Source: Candidatus Gastranaerophilales bacterium (GTDB taxonomy: Bacteria > Cyanobacteriota > Vampirovibrionia > Gastranaerophilales > UBA9971). From it: DNA of 8,947 nt. The stretch spans positions 1 through 8,947 of the forward strand of contig JANQGS010000149.1 in the NCBI GenBank assembly GCA_028277195.1, written 5' to 3'. Shown piece after piece: positions 6,594 through 8,947 of the stretch. The notes under the pieces were generated by a model that worked only from the letters and a program-made list of their open reading frames with translations, had not been told where the DNA came from and searched no databases. The position numbers and the translations under genes were made by a program. How positions within the stretch are numbered: position 1 is the first letter of the stretch; each line of letters starts with the position of its first letter.

Positions 6594-7963
6594 ATATTGA
6601 GCCTGTTTTTTTAGCGGGGATTATGGTTACAGGGCTTTTCCTGTTTATATACGCACTCTGGCAATCAGTTAAGAACCCTCTTATTGTTTATTTTTTGACC
6701 CAGTTTACAATTGTATGGATATTTTTCGGCCAGTATATACTAGACCCGGCGGGGCTTAATTTTAAGCCCCATGCCGTGGTGTTTGTGCTTGCTGTGCTTG
6801 TATCGTTTTACTTTATATACAAAAATTTCAACTATTTGTGGAGTTATAAGCCATTCAGGTATTTATTCATATTTTTTCTTATAAGTACTGTTTACGCTAT
6901 TTTTTACAAGAGTGATTTCCGCTCCTCAGGCTACATGGTATATCTTGCGGGTTTAGCGCCTCTGGTGGGGTTTGTAACGGGTTTAATGGCATTTAAGGGC
7001 GCTTTTTCCGGGCTTAAACTGCAAAATTTCATTACTTTATTTTCCCTGGCAACACTTGGCTACTTTATTTTGCTTATAATAAGCGTTATGGCCGGCACAA
7101 GCACGGTTATGTTTATGGAAGGCAGGCTCGCGGTTAACGGTGGGTTCTCCGGGGGGGATTTTGAGGGATTACTGCTGGTTATACTGGGGGGTTTTTATCT
7201 TTATATACAACAGAACAGGGATTTCAGGTTTTATAACATTGCAAGAGGCGCTATAATAGCTAACATTATAATGTTATTGCCTTTGATACTGCTGGGCATT
7301 AAGAGGGGGGCGATTATTTCCCTTTTCCTGGCGGCGCATGTGCCTGTTTACCTGATTTTTGCCTCAAAACTTTACCACGGGAAAAAAGTGGAATTTATTA
7401 AACCCGGCCCGGCAATGATTATTATACCGGTGCTCCTGGTTGGTTTGGCGGTTGTAGCGATTTTTAGCCCTGAATTTGTTGAGAGCGCGATTTACAATAT
7501 AAGCCAGCGGTTTGCCTCCACAGACATGCTTGACGTAAGGATGGTGAACTGGGAGCTGTATAACCGGCACTGGCTTGACAACCTTGATTTTTTCAAGGTC
7601 CTTTTCGGGTTTGGCGTGGACTCATCGAGAGAGGCGGCGTTTTTTCTTTCGGCAATGCATCCTGACCCTTCTTTGCGGCAGCCCCATATTCATAACATAT
7701 ACCTTGAGATGTTCTATAATTATGGACTTGTGGCATTATTATTTTTTATTCCTCTTATATCAATACTTTTTAGGGACATTAAGGACTTATTTCTTAATAA
7801 TTACAATACATTTACCTGCTTGGGGCTTGTTGTAATACCGTTTTTTCTTGTTTTTTATATGGAAGAGAGTCCGACAGTCCCTTCAATCATAACTTTTTTC
7901 GCATTTATCGGTTTTCTGGAGTCACTCAGGGGTGCCTCATATAAAGCTATAGAGGCGAAATAA
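6590..7963 (+). CDS. O-antigen polymerase/ligase-like membrane protein (Wzy/WaaL superfamily)
   Basis: The 457-residue protein is strongly hydrophobic with roughly 12-13 predicted membrane segments (about 7-22, 30-50, 60-77, 89-106, 117-135, 146-168, 191-206, 220-258 as two, 274-293, 374-393, 406-424 and 431-446). A long soluble loop at about 294-373 precedes the last three helices. Features of the superfamily are GIKRGAIISL at 236-245 and the loop end LFGFGVDSSRE (338-348) with PHIHNIYLEMFYNYGL (365-380), which carries the H-x-x-x-x-x-x-x-x-G pattern near the catalytic loop. Wzy joins lipid-linked repeat units in the periplasm; WaaL relatives transfer glycans to a lipid or protein acceptor. 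Neighbouring export and co-polymerase genes favour a polymerase. The ATG overlaps the stop of the upstream gene. The 3' end faces the minus-strand small gene at 7969 with only 5 nt between stops. Confidence 0.88.
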   Translation: MNIEPVFLAGIMVTGLFLFIYALWQSVKNPLIVYFLTQFTIVWIFFGQYILDPAGLNFKPHAVVFVLAVLVSFYFIYKNFNYLWSYKPFRYLFIFFLISTVYAIFYKSDFRSSGYMVYLAGLAPLVGFVTGLMAFKGAFSGLKLQNFITLFSLATLGYFILLIISVMAGTSTVMFMEGRLAVNGGFSGGDFEGLLLVILGGFYLYIQQNRDFRFYNIARGAIIANIIMLLPLILLGIKRGAIISLFLAAHVPVYLIFASKLYHGKKVEFIKPGPAMIIIPVLLVGLAVVAIFSPEFVESAIYNISQRFASTDMLDVRMVNWELYNRHWLDNLDFFKVLFGFGVDSSREAAFFLSAMHPDPSLRQPHIHNIYLEMFYNYGLVALLFFIPLISILFRDIKDLFLNNYNTFTCLGLVVIPFFLVFYMEESPTVPSIITFFAFIGFLESLRGASYKAIEAK

Positions 7964-7968
7964 CTCCT

Positions 7969-8187
7969 TTAGCTGTTATCGGAAATAGTTTTATTTAGAT
8001 AACCTCTCCTATCAAATATGGGAATATTCCCATTAGGCTCTTTGTTCCCTTTAGGCGATGGTTCTTCAGAAATAATAGTAATAAAACAATTTTTAGTTTC
8101 TTTATCATATTCATGAGGCCTGCCAAATGCATAATTTTTGCATTCTCTCCTGCTACCTGCCGGCATAATAGTTACTGAATCACTCAT
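7969..8187 (-). CDS. Small hypothetical protein, 72 aa
   Basis: I do not recognise this protein. It is polar and basic to neutral, with no membrane segment or signal peptide: MSDSVTIMPAGSRRE, two Cys (16 and 34), a HEYDKETKN turn, then a Pro/Lys/Asn-rich tail with PSPKGNKEPNGN. The main reason to call it real is the strong ribosome site AAGGAGAGGA ending 4 nt before the ATG, with the AAGGAG core 8 nt upstream, plus a candidate promoter at 8223-8252. It sits alone between two convergent or unrelated units, tail to tail with the polymerase gene (5 nt between the stops) and 142 nt downstream of the prepilin-like gene. Codon use is A/T-rich like that of the EF-hand gene. Confidence 0.62.
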   Translation of the reverse strand: MSDSVTIMPAGSRRECKNYAFGRPHEYDKETKNCFITIISEEPSPKGNKEPNGNIPIFDRRGYLNKTISDNS

Positions 8188-8191
8188 AACG

Positions 8192-8201
8192 TCCTCTCCT
8201 T
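8192..8201 (-). promoter_or_regulatory. Strong ribosome-binding site of the 72-aa gene
   Basis: On the minus strand this reads AAGGAGAGGA, a near-perfect Shine-Dalgarno with the AAGGAG core 8 nt from the ATG at 8187. It fixes the start and is the best evidence that this short frame is translated. Confidence 0.7.
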
Positions 8202-8222
8202 TTCATTAACCTGTTACCCTTA

Positions 8223-8252
8223 AATATAAATACTATATATTTATAAAAACAA
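8223..8252 (-). promoter_or_regulatory. Possible promoter of the 72-aa gene
   Basis: On the minus strand TTGTTT (8252-8247) and TATATT (8228-8223, five of six to TATAAT) are separated by 18 nt, about 36 nt upstream of the ATG. The -35 is weak, and its T-rich bases overlap the possible U tract of the upstream terminator. This is a suggestion only. Confidence 0.33.
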
Positions 8253-8271
8253 AGGTAATTGAAAAATTGCC
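8245..8271 (-). terminator. Possible terminator after the prepilin-like gene
   Basis: On the minus strand GGCAATT, loop TTTC, AATTACC form a seven-position stem with one C-A mismatch, followed by TTTGTTTTT. It begins 58 nt after the stop of the gene ending at 8330. On the plus strand the same bases make a better stem (one G-U pair) with a GAAA loop, but no gene on that strand needs it here. The stem is AT-rich and weak. Confidence 0.35.
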
Positions 8272-8329
8272 CCTTATTATATTTTTTCTTTAGGTTTTGT
8301 ATAAAAGTAAAACGTTCTAATCCTTTACC

Positions 8330-8947
8330 CTAATAGTTCACCGCCCCGTCCCTGAGAACCCTTGCAGCGCAGCCATTACCACCGCCGGGGTCAGTATTGC
8401 CTCCACCGGTATCACCAGGGTCACAATCAGGTGTACCATCGGCTGCTGTATAAAGTACATCATCCAAACCGCCCAGGGGCACAACCTGGCCTGATTTTGT
8501 TATATACCAGTGAAAAAAATCCCGGCCTCTCTGGTTAGGGCCTTTTTGTCCGTTTATATCTATTCCGAAATGGGCACAAATATTTTCAAGAACGGAATTA
8601 TTGCCTCGGCCATAATCACTTGTGCAATTACCAGTGTTATTTGCTATCGATAGAGCAGAGCCATCAAGTAATACACTTTTAGCATAATCTGAATTATCAA
8701 AAACACTATTATCCTTACCGTTAAGTAATTTATACGTAACACCCAAAGCAAAGCAGCCCTGCCCGGCTGCGGTCCCGCAATCCTTAACCGTCTTAAAGTA
8801 CGGCTTTAAAGCATCCCATGCCTGTTGATGTCCTGCCGCATCGCCGTTTCCCGTAAACGCCCCGCACACAGCGAGGTTACCCACGCAGTCATTATCAACG
8901 GAATAGTTCATGATTGCCTGTGAGAAAACAGACTGGTATTTTTTTAC
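8330..8947 (-). CDS. Partial CDS, prepilin-like (type II secretion pseudopilin-like) secreted protein, N-terminus beyond right edge
   Basis: The frame is open to the window edge, and 205 residues are visible. A Met at 8911 exists, but the frame continues upstream as VKKYQSVFSQAI, so that Met is internal. The K-Y-Q..FSQAIMNYSVDN segment matches what follows the N-terminal methylation helix in prepilin-like proteins of Gastranaerophilales and similar gut bacteria; the helix itself would lie outside the window. The visible part has eight Cys, enough for four disulfides. It also has a globular middle (FALGVTYKLLNGKDNSVF, ICAHFGIDINGQKGPNQRGR, FFHWYITKSGQVVPLG), a Gly/Asp/Pro-rich linker (DPGDTGGGNTDPGGGNG) and the tail CAARVLRDGAVNY. 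It is probably displayed on or assembled at the cell surface as a minor or major pseudopilin. The family call rests on pattern memory without the diagnostic N-terminus. Confidence 0.78.
   Translation of the reverse strand, partial: VKKYQSVFSQAIMNYSVDNDCVGNLAVCGAFTGNGDAAGHQQAWDALKPYFKTVKDCGTAAGQGCFALGVTYKLLNGKDNSVFDNSDYAKSVLLDGSALSIANNTGNCTSDYGRGNNSVLENICAHFGIDINGQKGPNQRGRDFFHWYITKSGQVVPLGGLDDVLYTAADGTPDCDPGDTGGGNTDPGGGNGCAARVLRDGAVNY

Noticed and set aside
7364..7835. Frames of 68 aa (minus) and 86 aa (plus) inside the polymerase gene
   Set aside because: They are out-of-frame shadows of a membrane protein and have no independent start signals.
7972..8020. GTTATC...GATAAC inverted repeat as a terminator for the polysaccharide operon
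   Set aside because: The stem is six AT-rich pairs with a 17-nt loop and no T tract, so it is not convincing.

Overview
This window most likely comes from a non-photosynthetic relative of cyanobacteria (Melainabacteria, gut Gastranaerophilales-like). Two things support this. The ribosomal protein S1 strongly resembles cyanobacterial S1 in its first three domains (for example EKYDYSFKKGD, IDIGAKT, DENEEGEFTLS). The right edge carries a Cys-rich, prepilin-like secreted protein with the tail CAARVLRDGAVNY, a type I recall as frequent in these genomes. The taxonomic call is inference from remembered family sequences; no search was run. Envelope and secretion genes fit a diderm.

Layout. (1) Positions 1-1711, minus strand: rpsA followed 12 nt later by a gene cut by the left edge, whose visible C-terminal part resembles an MshEN/GspE N-terminal-type helical domain. 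(2) Positions 1802-3115, minus strand: a two-gene operon of a secreted alpha-helical protein and a nitroreductase, read from a good sigma70-type promoter at 3160-3187. (3) Positions 3325-3864, plus strand: an orphan 179-aa protein with one canonical EF-hand calcium loop and visibly more A/T-rich codons than its neighbours. A terminator-like hairpin lies inside its last codons and an 8-bp palindrome of interspersed-repeat type lies downstream. (4) Positions 4077-7963, plus strand: a compact polysaccharide operon of an outer-membrane export protein (Wza/SLBB type), a polysaccharide co-polymerase (Wzz/GumC type, no kinase) and an O-antigen polymerase/ligase-like membrane protein (Wzy/WaaL type). 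(5) Positions 7969-8187, minus strand: a 72-aa unknown protein with a strong ribosome-binding site, tail to tail with the polymerase gene. (6) Positions 8330-8947, minus strand: the C-terminal part of the prepilin-like protein, cut by the right edge.

How the genes fit together: the three operon genes would polymerise lipid-linked repeat units in the periplasm, control chain length, and export the polymer across the outer membrane. No glycosyltransferase, flippase or initiating transferase is present, so the repeat unit must be made elsewhere or beyond the window. I saw no tRNA, rRNA, CRISPR array, transposase or integrase. The most unusual items are the EF-hand orphan gene with its 3' hairpin, the minimal polysaccharide operon and the four-domain S1; none amounts to a clear new system.
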